From assembly GCF_027945075.1 (NCBI RefSeq), contig NZ_CP116034.1, forward strand, positions 2,480,001-2,544,000: 64,000 nucleotides of DNA, given 5' to 3'. The stretch comes from Chryseobacterium sp. CY350 (lineage in GTDB: Bacteria; Bacteroidota; Bacteroidia; Flavobacteriales; Weeksellaceae). Under the pieces are notes generated by a model. The model was not told the origin of the DNA, did no database searches, and saw only the letters and a list, made by a program, of their open reading frames with translations. The translations under genes and the position numbers were made by a program. Below are positions 53,543 to 61,814 of this stretch, piece by piece (the stretch's first letter is position 1; every line of letters begins with the position of its first letter).

Positions 53543-53869
53543 TTACTGACGCGTCGCTGATCTATTTGTAAAGGAAATAATTACACCGCCCAGCAGACCA
53601 ATTGTCTTGATGAATGACAAATTTGAATCAATAGGTAAAAACGCTCCTGCAATACACAATGCAGCGGCCGCATACATGGGATATTTAAATTTTTCGTTCG
53701 CCAGGAAAGGCGCCTGCAAAATAAAACTCAACCCTATCAGAAGATAAAACAGTTTTCTTGAAAGGATATCATTAATTTCGGGTGAAAATAAATGAAACCA
53801 CCCCACTACTAAACATAAAATTGCTAGAACAGAGATCACTCCCTGAGCCATTTGTAAATTATCTCTCAT
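53543..53869 (-). CDS. Small membrane protein of unknown function
   Basis: A 108-residue protein with about four hydrophobic helices (GVISVLAILCLVVGWF, LFYLLIGLSFILQAPFLA, YAAAALCIAGAFL, TIGLLGGVIISF). I do not recognise the family. The start ATG overlaps the panB stop by one base (TAATG), so it is translationally coupled to panB; a start at Met7 would also be possible. Conserved gene order panB-this-rluA is plausible but not checked. Confidence 0.7.
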   Translation of the reverse strand: MRDNLQMAQGVISVLAILCLVVGWFHLFSPEINDILSRKLFYLLIGLSFILQAPFLANEKFKYPMYAAAALCIAGAFLPIDSNLSFIKTIGLLGGVIISFTNRSATRQ

Positions 53870-54684
53870 TAGTAACTTTCATTTTGGTTAGGGAAATCAG
53901 CACTTTTCACATCCTTTACGTATTGTGCTACTGCTCCCGTTATCTCTGTATAAAGATCGAGGTATCTTCTTAAAAATTTCGGCGAAAAACCTTTATTCAT
54001 TCCTACCATATCATGATAAACAAGAACCTGACCGTCGCAATCTGGCCCTGCGCCTATTCCGATTGTCGGGATATTGATACTTTCTGAAACTTTTTTGGCC
54101 AAATCTGCCGGAATTTTCTCCAAAACAACCCCAAAACAGCCCAATTCTTCCAAAAGCTGAGCATCACTGATCAGTTTATCTGCTTCTGCCTCATCTTTAG
54201 CTCTTACTTTATACGTCCCAAACTGATAAATAGATTGAGGCGTCAATCCTAAATGTCCCATCACCGGAATTCCGGCATTGATGATTTTTTTGATGGATTT
54301 TGAAATTTCCTTTCCTCCTTCGATCTTTACAGCATGAGCTCCACCCTCTTTCATCATTCTCACAGCAGATTGCAATGCTATATCAGAATTACTTTGATAA
54401 GTTCCGAAAGGCAGATCAGCGATCACTAAAGCTCTGTCTATTCCTCTCACCACACTTTGGGTATGATAAATCATCTGGTCTAGTGTGATCGGCAAAGTAG
54501 TTTCGAAACCCGCCATTACATTCGCAGCAGAATCTCCGATCAGGACAGCATCAATTCCGCCTGCATCCACCATTTTTGCGGTCGTAAAATCATACGCCGT
54601 AAGCATGGTTATTTTCTCCTTATCGAATTTCATTTTCCGTAAAGTTTCCGTAGTAACTCTTTTTATTTCAGAATGAACAGACAT
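53869..54684 (-). CDS. panB: 3-methyl-2-oxobutanoate hydroxymethyltransferase
   Basis: The first step of pantothenate synthesis: ketoisovalerate plus 5,10-methylene-THF to ketopantoate. The 271 residues show MLTAYDFTTAKMVDAGGIDA, VLIGDSAANVMAGFETTLPI (metal-binding Asp region), HAVKIEGGKEI (catalytic Glu), PVMGHLGLTPQS and IGIGAGPDCDGQVLV. The pan genes C and D are not in the window. It begins a three-gene unit; the Crp gene lies upstream on the same strand but is separated by its terminator at 54708-54730. Confidence 0.95.
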   Translation of the reverse strand: MSVHSEIKRVTTETLRKMKFDKEKITMLTAYDFTTAKMVDAGGIDAVLIGDSAANVMAGFETTLPITLDQMIYHTQSVVRGIDRALVIADLPFGTYQSNSDIALQSAVRMMKEGGAHAVKIEGGKEISKSIKKIINAGIPVMGHLGLTPQSIYQFGTYKVRAKDEAEADKLISDAQLLEELGCFGVVLEKIPADLAKKVSESINIPTIGIGAGPDCDGQVLVYHDMVGMNKGFSPKFLRRYLDLYTEITGAVAQYVKDVKSADFPNQNESY

Positions 54685-54707
54685 AATATGTTTATTATTT
54701 AAAAGTT

Positions 54708-54730
54708 AAAAAGTCGGCTTGCGCCGACTT
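54708..54730 (-). terminator. Terminator of the Crp/Fnr gene
   Basis: AAGTCGGC / GCCGACTT, eight base pairs with a four-base loop; on the minus strand it is followed by TTTTT. It separates the regulator from panB. Confidence 0.85.
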
Positions 54731-54744
54731 GTGTTGTATATGAT

Positions 54745-55458
54745 TTATAAAACTACGTGACCGAGTTTCATGAGTTTATCGTGATTCAGAATCTTAATGT
54801 TTCGACCATCCACTTCGATGAGGCTGTCACCTTTAAATTCAGAAATTAATCTGATGGCACTTTCTGTCGCTGTACCTATAATATTGGCGATTTCCTCCCT
54901 TGTTAACGATATTTTGATGAAACCTTCAGGATCAGTACCCAATTTTTGTTCCAGCAGAATAAGGATCTCAGCCAATCTTTCTCTCACAGTTTTCTGAGCC
55001 AGGAAAGTGATCGTATTGGAAGATTCTCCTAATTCATAAGAGATTTTCTGAAGCATGATAAATGATAACTGAGGATCAACTTCAAGAAGATCCATAAAAA
55101 TATCTGCCGGAAGAAAAGTGCATTCTATATCAGTCATTGCCTCAGCTTTTGCCTGAAAATTTTCACCACAAAGTAAAGCACGATAACCGATGATATCGCC
55201 CTCTTTGATGAATCTTAGAATTTGATCTTTACCAAAAGAGCCGGATTTCGACAATTTTGCCGCACCCTTTTCTATAACGTAAACTCCTTTAGGAATTTCA
55301 CCATCATCGAAAATGATATCATGTTTCTGAAAACTCATTTTCTTTTTGGCATTCATGTACCTTTCAAAATCAGTATTGGAAAGCCTCTCTTTGAAGGATT
55401 TATCATTAAAAACCCTTGCAAATCTTTCTTCAATAGCAATCTGTTGTTCCTGCGACAT
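54745..55458 (-). CDS. Crp/Fnr family transcriptional regulator
   Basis: A 237-residue regulator. The cyclic nucleotide-binding-like fold (about 30-150) includes DIIFDDGEIPKGVYVIEKGA and KEGDIIGYRAL, and the helix-turn-helix (about 185-225) includes LTREEIANIIGTATESAIRL. Only two isolated cysteines are present, so an FNR-type iron-sulfur cluster is not supported. The start is ATG 55458 (MSQEQQIAIEE), since a promoter lies just upstream; longer starts fall in the promoter. It is divergent from the cbb3 oxidase cluster, which it probably controls, with a CRP-like site at 55464-55479. Confidence 0.88.
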   Translation of the reverse strand: MSQEQQIAIEERFARVFNDKSFKERLSNTDFERYMNAKKKMSFQKHDIIFDDGEIPKGVYVIEKGAAKLSKSGSFGKDQILRFIKEGDIIGYRALLCGENFQAKAEAMTDIECTFLPADIFMDLLEVDPQLSFIMLQKISYELGESSNTITFLAQKTVRERLAEILILLEQKLGTDPEGFIKISLTREEIANIIGTATESAIRLISEFKGDSLIEVDGRNIKILNHDKLMKLGHVVL

Positions 55459-55463
55459 TTTAA

Positions 55464-55479
55464 TATGACATTTATCACA
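55464..55479. promoter_or_regulatory. CRP-like dyad TATGA-N6-TCACA
   Basis: Nine of ten positions match the Crp-family consensus TGTGA-N6-TCACA. It sits over the predicted start of the regulator's own transcript and is centred about 61 bases before the predicted start of ccoI. Its place suggests self-repression and class I activation of ccoI. A second, weaker site is at 57973-57988. Confidence 0.6.
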
Positions 55480-55508
55480 AAAATAGAACATTTTAACTCG
55501 ATAAACAA
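55478..55508 (-). promoter_or_regulatory. Promoter of the Crp/Fnr gene
   Basis: Minus strand TTG (55508-55506), 20 bases, TATTTTTG (55485-55478). A near-perfect Bacteroidota promoter. It fixes the start codon at 55458. Confidence 0.75.
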
Positions 55509-55520
55509 AAAAAATTGTTA

Positions 55521-55528
55521 TAATTTTG
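55521..55528 (+). promoter_or_regulatory. -7 element of ccoI
   Basis: TAATTTTG (TAnnTTTG) 14 bases before the ccoI ATG. The -33 region reads TCG rather than TTG, a weak site that fits need for an activator. Confidence 0.5.
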
Positions 55529-55542
55529 TCAGTCAATAATTT

Positions 55543-57927
55543 ATGAAGGTGAGCGAGAACTGTTTTCATTGCGGACAAGACATAGAAAAAGAGAGAATTT
55601 CTTTTGATGAAAAAATTTTCTGTTGCAACGGTTGCAAATCTGTCTATGAGATTCTGAATATCAACAATCTCAGTAATTTTTACGAATTAAATAAAAGAGC
55701 CGGAATACGACCAAGCGACGAAAACTCTTCTCAGTTTGATTATCTTGATACTCCGGAAATTTTTGAAAAAATTACAGATTTTTCAGAAGGCAACACAAGT
55801 CTAGTTACTTTTAAAATTCCGGTAATTCACTGCTCATCCTGCATCTGGCTTTTAGAAAGCCTTCATACTTTACACAAAGATATTAAGTATTCTCAGGTCA
55901 ATTTTACGAGAAAGACCTTACAGATATCATTCAACCATAACGATTTAAAATTAAGCGAATTAGCTAAATTTTTAACAAACTTAGGTTACAAACCCGCCAT
56001 CAGTTTAGAAACCGCTGAAAAAAACGAAGATCATTTAGATAAATCTTTACTTATCAAACTGGCAATTGCCGGTTTTGCTTTCGGTAACGGAATGTTCCTT
56101 GCCTTCCCGGAATATATCGGTGGTGAAGATTACTGGATGGATCAATATAAAGGCCTTTTCAGATTTCTTATGTTTTTACTGGCAATTCCGGTTGTTTTTT
56201 ATTCTGCCTCAGATTACTATAAATCAGCATGGTACGGATTAAAAAACAAAATCGTGAATATTGATGTGCCGATTGTTTTGGGAATATTTGTGCTTTTTGG
56301 ACGAAGCGTTTATGAAGTAGCAACAGACTACGGACCAGGATATTTCGATACTTTATGTGGTCTATTATTCTTTATGCTTTTAGGCAAAATGTTCCAGAAA
56401 AGAACGTACAGTTCGTTGTCTTACGACAGAGATTACAAATCTTTTTATCCGATTGCCGTTACGAAAGTTGATTTTGGAGGAAAACAGGAAAATATTTTAC
56501 TTTCTGAAATTAAAATCGGAGACCGAATTCTGGTAAGAAATCAGGAAATTATTCCTGTAGATGCAGTTTTAATTAATGGTGAAGGAAATATCGACAACAG
56601 TTTTATTACCGGAGAAAGCGAAAGCATCAGCAAGCAACCTGGAGACAAAATTTTTGCAGGAGGAAAACAGATCGGTTCATCCCTTGAACTCGAAGTAATA
56701 AAAAATGTAGATCAAAGTTATCTTACCCAACTTTGGAATAAAGAAGCGTTTAAAAAACATGAAACCGGATTAGACACGTTAATCAATAATATCAGTAAAT
56801 ACTTCACATTCATTATTTTAGGAATTGCTTTGATCTCTGGAATTTACTGGTCGTTCATTGATTTAGAAAAAATGTTTCAGGTGATTTCTGCAATTTTGAT
56901 CATTGCATGTCCGTGTGCACTGGCACTTTCGTCTCCGTTTACTTTCGGTCATATTATGAGGATTTTAGGCAGGAATAAATTTTATGTAAAAGATACGTTG
57001 ACGATTGAAAAAATTTCAAAAATCAACGCAATCGTTTTCGACAAGACCGGAACGATTACCCAAAGAAAAAAAACAAACATCAAATTTGAAGGCTCAGAAA
57101 TACCCGAATTTGATTTAATAAATATCAAAACTTTACTTAAAAATTCGAATCATCCTCTTTCAAAATCATTGTATGAATTTTTAGAAATCGATGATGAATA
57201 TTTTCCAGTAGAAAACTTCGTGGAAATTTCAGGAAAGGGTTATGAAGCAACCGTAAGAGGAAATATCTACAAAATCGGATCTGCAAAATATAATGATCAG
57301 CAGTCTAAAAATCTTGAAACTGCAGTTTACATCAGCAAGAACAATGAATTTTTGGGAAAATTTATTTTTAAAAATGAATACCGCGAGAACTTAAAAAATC
57401 TTTTTGCCAAACTAAATTTCTACAAAATATTTATTTTAAGCGGAGACAATTCTTCAGAGGAAAATCAGCTGAAAACGATTATTCCAAATGTGAGCTCGAT
57501 GGCATTCAACCAAAGCCCTGAAGACAAACTGAATTACATTCAAAACTTACAAAACGACGGCATGAAAGTAGCCATGCTCGGTGACGGACTGAACGATGCA
57601 GGAGCTTTGAAGCAAAGTAATGTCGGGATTGCGATTTCTGATGACACCAACAGCTTTACGCCATCTTCAGACGTTATTATGAACGGCGAGAAAGTGTCGC
57701 AACTTGACCATTATCTGAACGTCTGTAAAGGATCAATAACGATTGTAAAATTAACATTCGTAATCAGTTTTCTTTACAATATCGTTGGATTAAGTTTTGC
57801 TGTTACCGGACATATGTCTCCATTATTTGCAGCGATCTTAATGCCGCTGAGTTCAATCACGGTGATCTCATTTACCACACTTTCGACCTGGCTCCTTGGT
57901 CGGAAATATTTTAAAAAAGCCGCTTAA
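55543..57927 (+). CDS. ccoI: Copper P1B-type ATPase for cbb3 oxidase assembly
   Basis: A membrane copper pump of 794 residues that supplies copper for the oxidase (CcoI/FixI/CopA2 group). An N-terminal cysteine-rich segment (FHCGQD, FCCNGCKSVYEI) is typical of this group. The HMA-like motif IHCSSCIW is near residue 96, the ion-channel motif CPCALAL is near 456, the phosphorylation site DKTGTITQRK near 500, and the hinge GDGLNDAGAL follows. It is divergent from the Crp/Fnr gene and is the first gene of the cco cluster. Confidence 0.93.
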   Translation: MKVSENCFHCGQDIEKERISFDEKIFCCNGCKSVYEILNINNLSNFYELNKRAGIRPSDENSSQFDYLDTPEIFEKITDFSEGNTSLVTFKIPVIHCSSCIWLLESLHTLHKDIKYSQVNFTRKTLQISFNHNDLKLSELAKFLTNLGYKPAISLETAEKNEDHLDKSLLIKLAIAGFAFGNGMFLAFPEYIGGEDYWMDQYKGLFRFLMFLLAIPVVFYSASDYYKSAWYGLKNKIVNIDVPIVLGIFVLFGRSVYEVATDYGPGYFDTLCGLLFFMLLGKMFQKRTYSSLSYDRDYKSFYPIAVTKVDFGGKQENILLSEIKIGDRILVRNQEIIPVDAVLINGEGNIDNSFITGESESISKQPGDKIFAGGKQIGSSLELEVIKNVDQSYLTQLWNKEAFKKHETGLDTLINNISKYFTFIILGIALISGIYWSFIDLEKMFQVISAILIIACPCALALSSPFTFGHIMRILGRNKFYVKDTLTIEKISKINAIVFDKTGTITQRKKTNIKFEGSEIPEFDLINIKTLLKNSNHPLSKSLYEFLEIDDEYFPVENFVEISGKGYEATVRGNIYKIGSAKYNDQQSKNLETAVYISKNNEFLGKFIFKNEYRENLKNLFAKLNFYKIFILSGDNSSEENQLKTIIPNVSSMAFNQSPEDKLNYIQNLQNDGMKVAMLGDGLNDAGALKQSNVGIAISDDTNSFTPSSDVIMNGEKVSQLDHYLNVCKGSITIVKLTFVISFLYNIVGLSFAVTGHMSPLFAAILMPLSSITVISFTTLSTWLLGRKYFKKAA

Positions 57928-57972
57928 ACACCCTTATTTAGACTGGTTTTAAATTAGCAAGAACGGCTATTT

Positions 57973-57988
57973 CGTGATTAATGTCATT
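57973..57988. promoter_or_regulatory. Second CRP-like dyad, upstream of ccoS
   Basis: CGTGA-TTAATG-TCATT: the inner six positions (TGA...TCA) match the core seen at 55464-55479, with weaker flanks. Two TAnnTTTG elements follow (57998-58005 and 58022-58029), so the ccoS operon may have an internal, Crp-controlled promoter. The spacing to these elements is not typical of CRP, so this is weak. Confidence 0.35.
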
Positions 57989-58036
57989 ATTTTTCACTAA
58001 TTTTGAACCCCGAAAATAGGTTAATTTTGTTGTCTA

Positions 58037-58264
58037 ATGGATATTCTATATTTAATGATCTTATGCAGTGCTTCTTTAGCTGCAGTTTTCCTGATCGTTT
58101 TTATAGTAAATGCGAGAAAAGGGCAGTTTGAAGATGATGAATCTCCTGCTGTTCGGATACTTTTTGAAGACGAGGTAAAACCCGAGAAAAAGGAAATTTC
58201 TGGCAACAAAAACGATAAAGAGGAAAAAGGAGAAAATAATAAAATTGAAGAAAAAAGTGAATAG
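58037..58264 (+). CDS. ccoS: cbb3 oxidase assembly protein CcoS
   Basis: A 75-residue protein with one N-terminal membrane helix (MDILYLMILCSASLAAVFLI) and a charged tail ending EEKSE, where family members are about 50-70 residues. CcoS is needed for cofactor insertion into the cbb3 oxidase. It lies between ccoI and ccoNO, five bases before ccoNO, as in other Bacteroidota. Confidence 0.85.
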   Translation: MDILYLMILCSASLAAVFLIVFIVNARKGQFEDDESPAVRILFEDEVKPEKKEISGNKNDKEEKGENNKIEEKSE

Positions 58265-58269
58265 TTAAT

Positions 58270-60531
58270 ATGGAGACACAAAAGTTTAGTTATGACAACA
58301 GTATTGTTCGGGCATTCCTATATGCGACCATAGTTTTTGGAATTATAGGATTTTTGTTCGGTCTTACTGCGGCATTAATGCTTTTCTACCCTGAACTACC
58401 TGAATTTTTATTCGGGACGGATGATACGACGATCAAAAGTCTGTCATCTGGAGATATTCAAGGTTTGATCAACACCCATGGCGCGTTCGGATTCGGAAGA
58501 ATCAGGATGTTGCATACCAATACGGTAATTTGGGCATTTGTATGTAATATCGTTTATACCGGTATTTATTACTCATTACAAAGATTATTAAAATCAAGAA
58601 TGTACAGCGATACATTATCTTGGTTACATTTCTGGACTTGGCAGTTTATGATCATTGCTACGTTTATCACATTCTTTATGGGAATCAATACTTCCAAAGA
58701 ATATGCTGAACACGAGTGGCCAATCGATATCTTAATTGCGTTCTCCTGGATTATATTTGGTGCAAACATGTTCCTTACGATCGCAAAAAGAAGAGTAAGA
58801 CACTTGTATGTGGCAATTTGGTTCTACATCGGTACCTGGATTGCGGTGGCAATGCTGCACATCTTCAACAATCTTGAAGTTCCTTTATCATTTACAGGAT
58901 TTAAATCTTATTCAGTTTATGCAGGGGTAAAAGATGCTATCGTTCAATGGTGGTATGGTCACAATGCGGTTGCATTCGTCCTTACAACTCCAGTTTTAGG
59001 TTTGATGTATTACTTCTTACCAAAAGCGGCTGACAGACCTGTATTTTCTTACAAGCTATCAATTATTCACTTCTGGTCATTAATTTTCGTTTATATCTGG
59101 GCAGGACCTCACCACCTTCAGTACACAGCTCTTCCGGCTTGGGTACAGGCGGTTTCTACAGGTTTCTCTATCATGCTTATCGCACCATCTTGGGGCGGTA
59201 TGCTAAACGGACTTCTTACATTAAGAGGTGCTTGGGATAAAGTAAGAGAAAACCCGATATTAAAATTCTTCGTAGTTGCAGTTACCTGTTATGGTATGGC
59301 AACTTTTGAAGGACCACTTTTGGCCACAAAGAACATCAACAAAATCGGTCACTTTACTGACTGGGTTATTGGTCACGTACATTTAGGTGCATTAGGATGG
59401 AATGGTTTCATGGCATTCGGTGTGATCTACTATTTGGTACCGATCATGTGGAGAACAAAAATTTGGTCTGTAAAATTAGCTAACTGGCATTTCTGGTTAG
59501 GTACTTTAGGAATTATTTTCTACGCAGTGCCAATGTATATTGCAGGATTCACTCAAGGTTTGATGTGGAAACAATTCAACCCGGATGGAACATTATTATG
59601 GAAAAACTGGTTGGATACCGTAACTGCAATTATTCCTTACTATAAATTGAGATTCGTAGGAGGTTTCCTATATCTTTCCGGAGGTTTATTGATGGTAGTA
59701 AACGTATTTGCTACGGTTAGAAAAGGTTCATTCCAAAAAGAAGTTCCTGCAGAAGCTCCGGCTTTGGCAATTATCAGCAAAAAGAGAAAAGAAGGAGAAG
59801 GTACTCACCTTTGGTTAGAAAGAATGCCGGTATTATTAGGTATTTTATCTTTCATCACGATATCAATTGGTAGTTTAATTGAAATTGTTCCTACACTTTC
59901 GCTAGATAAAAGTGTACCGACAATCTCAGCAGTAAAACCTTATTCTCCTTTAGAACTTGAAGGTAGAGATATCTACATCCGTGAAGGGTGTAATGCTTGT
60001 CACTCTCAGATGATCAGACCGTTCAGAGACGAAATTGTAAGATTTAACGGTAAAAACGGACAGTATTCTAAGGCAGGAGAATTTATTTATGACAGACCTT
60101 TCCTTTGGGGATCTAAAAGAACTGGTCCGGATTTACATAGAGAAGGTGGTAAAAACCCAAGTTCTTGGCATTACAAGCACATGTATAACCCGAGATCTAC
60201 ATCTGCCGGTTCTATCATGCCTCGTTACCCTTGGTTGATTGCTACAAACCTAGACAGATCTAAGATGGTTGATAAGATGACGTTGATGAAAAAGTCTTTT
60301 GAAGTACCTTATACTAAAGCTCAGATTGACTCCGCAGATAAGTGGGCAGACAATCAGGCGGCTAAAATTGTAAAAGATATCTTCTCTGAAGCAGCCGATT
60401 TAAAAACGGAATATGCAAAGAGACCAGATGTAAAACTTGAAAAGAAAGAAATTGTAGCATTAATTTCTTATCTTCAGAGATTAGGTACAGATATTAAAAC
60501 GACGGAAATAAAAACTGCGAGTAATAACTAA
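58270..60531 (+). CDS. ccoNO: cbb3 oxidase fused subunits I and II (CcoNO)
   Basis: The catalytic subunit of the high-affinity cytochrome cbb3 oxidase, 753 residues. Residues 1-490 are CcoN, the haem-copper subunit with about 12 membrane helices and conserved histidines (RMLHTNTVIWAF, WWYGHNAVAFV, GPHHLQYT, IGHVHLGALGWNG). From about 515 CcoO follows: one helix (LLGILSFITISIGSL) and a haem-c motif REGCNACHSQM (C574, C577, H578). The N-O fusion is characteristic of Bacteroidota. It reduces oxygen and pumps protons at low oxygen. Confidence 0.95.
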   Translation: METQKFSYDNSIVRAFLYATIVFGIIGFLFGLTAALMLFYPELPEFLFGTDDTTIKSLSSGDIQGLINTHGAFGFGRIRMLHTNTVIWAFVCNIVYTGIYYSLQRLLKSRMYSDTLSWLHFWTWQFMIIATFITFFMGINTSKEYAEHEWPIDILIAFSWIIFGANMFLTIAKRRVRHLYVAIWFYIGTWIAVAMLHIFNNLEVPLSFTGFKSYSVYAGVKDAIVQWWYGHNAVAFVLTTPVLGLMYYFLPKAADRPVFSYKLSIIHFWSLIFVYIWAGPHHLQYTALPAWVQAVSTGFSIMLIAPSWGGMLNGLLTLRGAWDKVRENPILKFFVVAVTCYGMATFEGPLLATKNINKIGHFTDWVIGHVHLGALGWNGFMAFGVIYYLVPIMWRTKIWSVKLANWHFWLGTLGIIFYAVPMYIAGFTQGLMWKQFNPDGTLLWKNWLDTVTAIIPYYKLRFVGGFLYLSGGLLMVVNVFATVRKGSFQKEVPAEAPALAIISKKRKEGEGTHLWLERMPVLLGILSFITISIGSLIEIVPTLSLDKSVPTISAVKPYSPLELEGRDIYIREGCNACHSQMIRPFRDEIVRFNGKNGQYSKAGEFIYDRPFLWGSKRTGPDLHREGGKNPSSWHYKHMYNPRSTSAGSIMPRYPWLIATNLDRSKMVDKMTLMKKSFEVPYTKAQIDSADKWADNQAAKIVKDIFSEAADLKTEYAKRPDVKLEKKEIVALISYLQRLGTDIKTTEIKTASNN

Positions 60532-60544
60532 ACATTAACCTGTC

Positions 60545-60742
60545 ATGATTCCTCAGAACTTTAAAGACATCTTATCCAATACCGAAAATGCAGGTTTGTA
60601 TCAAACTTTGGCTCTGATATTCTTTATGTTGTTCTTTATCGCCCTAGTAATATATGTTTTTAGCAGACCTAAAAAATATTACAGAGAAGAAGAACACGCA
60701 CCTCTCGAGGATGACGAAGATGATTTTAATTTAAAAGATTAA
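60545..60742 (+). CDS. ccoQ: cbb3 oxidase subunit CcoQ
   Basis: A 65-residue protein with one membrane helix (LALIFFMLFFIALVIYVF), followed by FSRPKKYYREEEHAPLEDDE, the pattern of FixQ/CcoQ. It stabilises the oxidase in other bacteria. It starts 13 bases after ccoNO. Confidence 0.85.
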   Translation: MIPQNFKDILSNTENAGLYQTLALIFFMLFFIALVIYVFSRPKKYYREEEHAPLEDDEDDFNLKD

Positions 60743-60791
60743 ACTATTTTTTATTCAATCGCTGCCACTGTCATTTAAAAAAATTACTTTA

Positions 60792-61715
60792 ATGGAACAG
60801 AGATTGGATGAGATAATAAACAATAAACACCTACTTATGAAACAAAGAACACCGGTTTTTGTAAACATCTTGATAATAACAGGACTGCTGATCGTTTTTT
60901 ATTATCTGTTTGTACAAAGCTACTCGTTTTTAGCTTCGCCATATTTTTGGGGAACTGTAGTGATCAGTGCTATTTTAGCGTATATTCATAGTGCTATTGG
61001 GGATTTGATTGAAAACAACAAATTCAAAAAACTTAGTGCAGAAGAAAAAGCAGCCTATCTCTCTGAAAAGAAAATTCCTTTTTTAAAGAGACAATATGAT
61101 GCTGCATTCAAGAAGCAATCTGAAACTGAAGAAAAAGACATTCTTATCGATCATGGTTTTGACGGTATTATGGAGCTTGATAATCAACTTCCAAAATGGT
61201 GGGTAGGATTATTCTGGTTCGGAACCGTATTCTGTGCAGTTTATATATCAGCATATTCATTCACAGACTTTGCTCATCCACTGACTGAGTATGAAGTAGA
61301 ATATAAAGAACAAATTGCAAGCATCGCAGCTTACGAAAAAGATCAGCCGCAGGTTACTATTGAATCAGCAGTTTTCGCTGAAGACAATATTGCAGCAGGC
61401 GAAGAGGTTTTCAAAACAAACTGTGTATCTTGTCACTCAGAAGGTGGTAAAGGAGGTATCGGACCAAACCTTACAGATAACTTCTGGCACAACCAACCTG
61501 AAAAAACATTATTCAAAAACGTATTCCACGTTGTAGAAAATGGAGTTACAGGAACTGCAATGCAGGCTTGGGGTAAAAATGGTGTACTTACAGGGCGAGA
61601 TATTCAGAATGTAGCTGCTTATGTATATCACATTAATCAGGAACAACCACCGATTACTCCGGCACAAGGCGGCGCACCAGCTTACGGTGACGAAGCGAAG
61701 TGGGAAAAACAGTAA
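60792..61715 (+). CDS. ccoP: cbb3 oxidase subunit III (CcoP), single haem
   Basis: A 307-residue subunit with an N-terminal hydrophobic segment (FVNILIITGLLIVFYYLFV), a second helix pair around 40-60 and 135-155, and the CcoP signature DNQLPKWWVGLFWFGTVF. Only one haem-c motif, TNCVSCHSEGGKG, is present (near residue 214), with a downstream Met ligand in GTAMQAWG. Proteobacterial CcoP has two CxxCH sites, so this is the shorter haem form. The transcript may end after this gene at a large hairpin. Confidence 0.93.
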   Translation: MEQRLDEIINNKHLLMKQRTPVFVNILIITGLLIVFYYLFVQSYSFLASPYFWGTVVISAILAYIHSAIGDLIENNKFKKLSAEEKAAYLSEKKIPFLKRQYDAAFKKQSETEEKDILIDHGFDGIMELDNQLPKWWVGLFWFGTVFCAVYISAYSFTDFAHPLTEYEVEYKEQIASIAAYEKDQPQVTIESAVFAEDNIAAGEEVFKTNCVSCHSEGGKGGIGPNLTDNFWHNQPEKTLFKNVFHVVENGVTGTAMQAWGKNGVLTGRDIQNVAAYVYHINQEQPPITPAQGGAPAYGDEAKWEKQ

Positions 61716-61741
61716 AGTAAATAAAACTTAAAATATATGAT

Positions 61742-61799
61742 AAAACATAATTTGTTATTAAATTAAAAAATAGTAACGAATTATGTTTTTTCTTTTTTT
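61742..61799 (+). terminator. Long hairpin between ccoP and ccoG
   Basis: AAAACATAATTTGTTA and TAACGAATTATGTTTT form a 16-base stem with one G-U pair around a 16-base AT loop, followed by T-rich DNA. It could end the ccoI-P transcript or be an mRNA processing/stability site separating ccoP from ccoG. Confidence 0.6.
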
Positions 61800-61814
61800 A
61801 TAACAAAACTAAAA

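Noticed and set aside
55459..55578. N-terminal extension of the Crp/Fnr protein containing CDKCH, which could suggest a metal or iron-sulfur site
   Set aside because: The extension covers a near-perfect promoter (TTG-N20-TATTTTTG) whose transcript would start after it. The ATG at 55458 is the likely start, so the CxxC is not translated.
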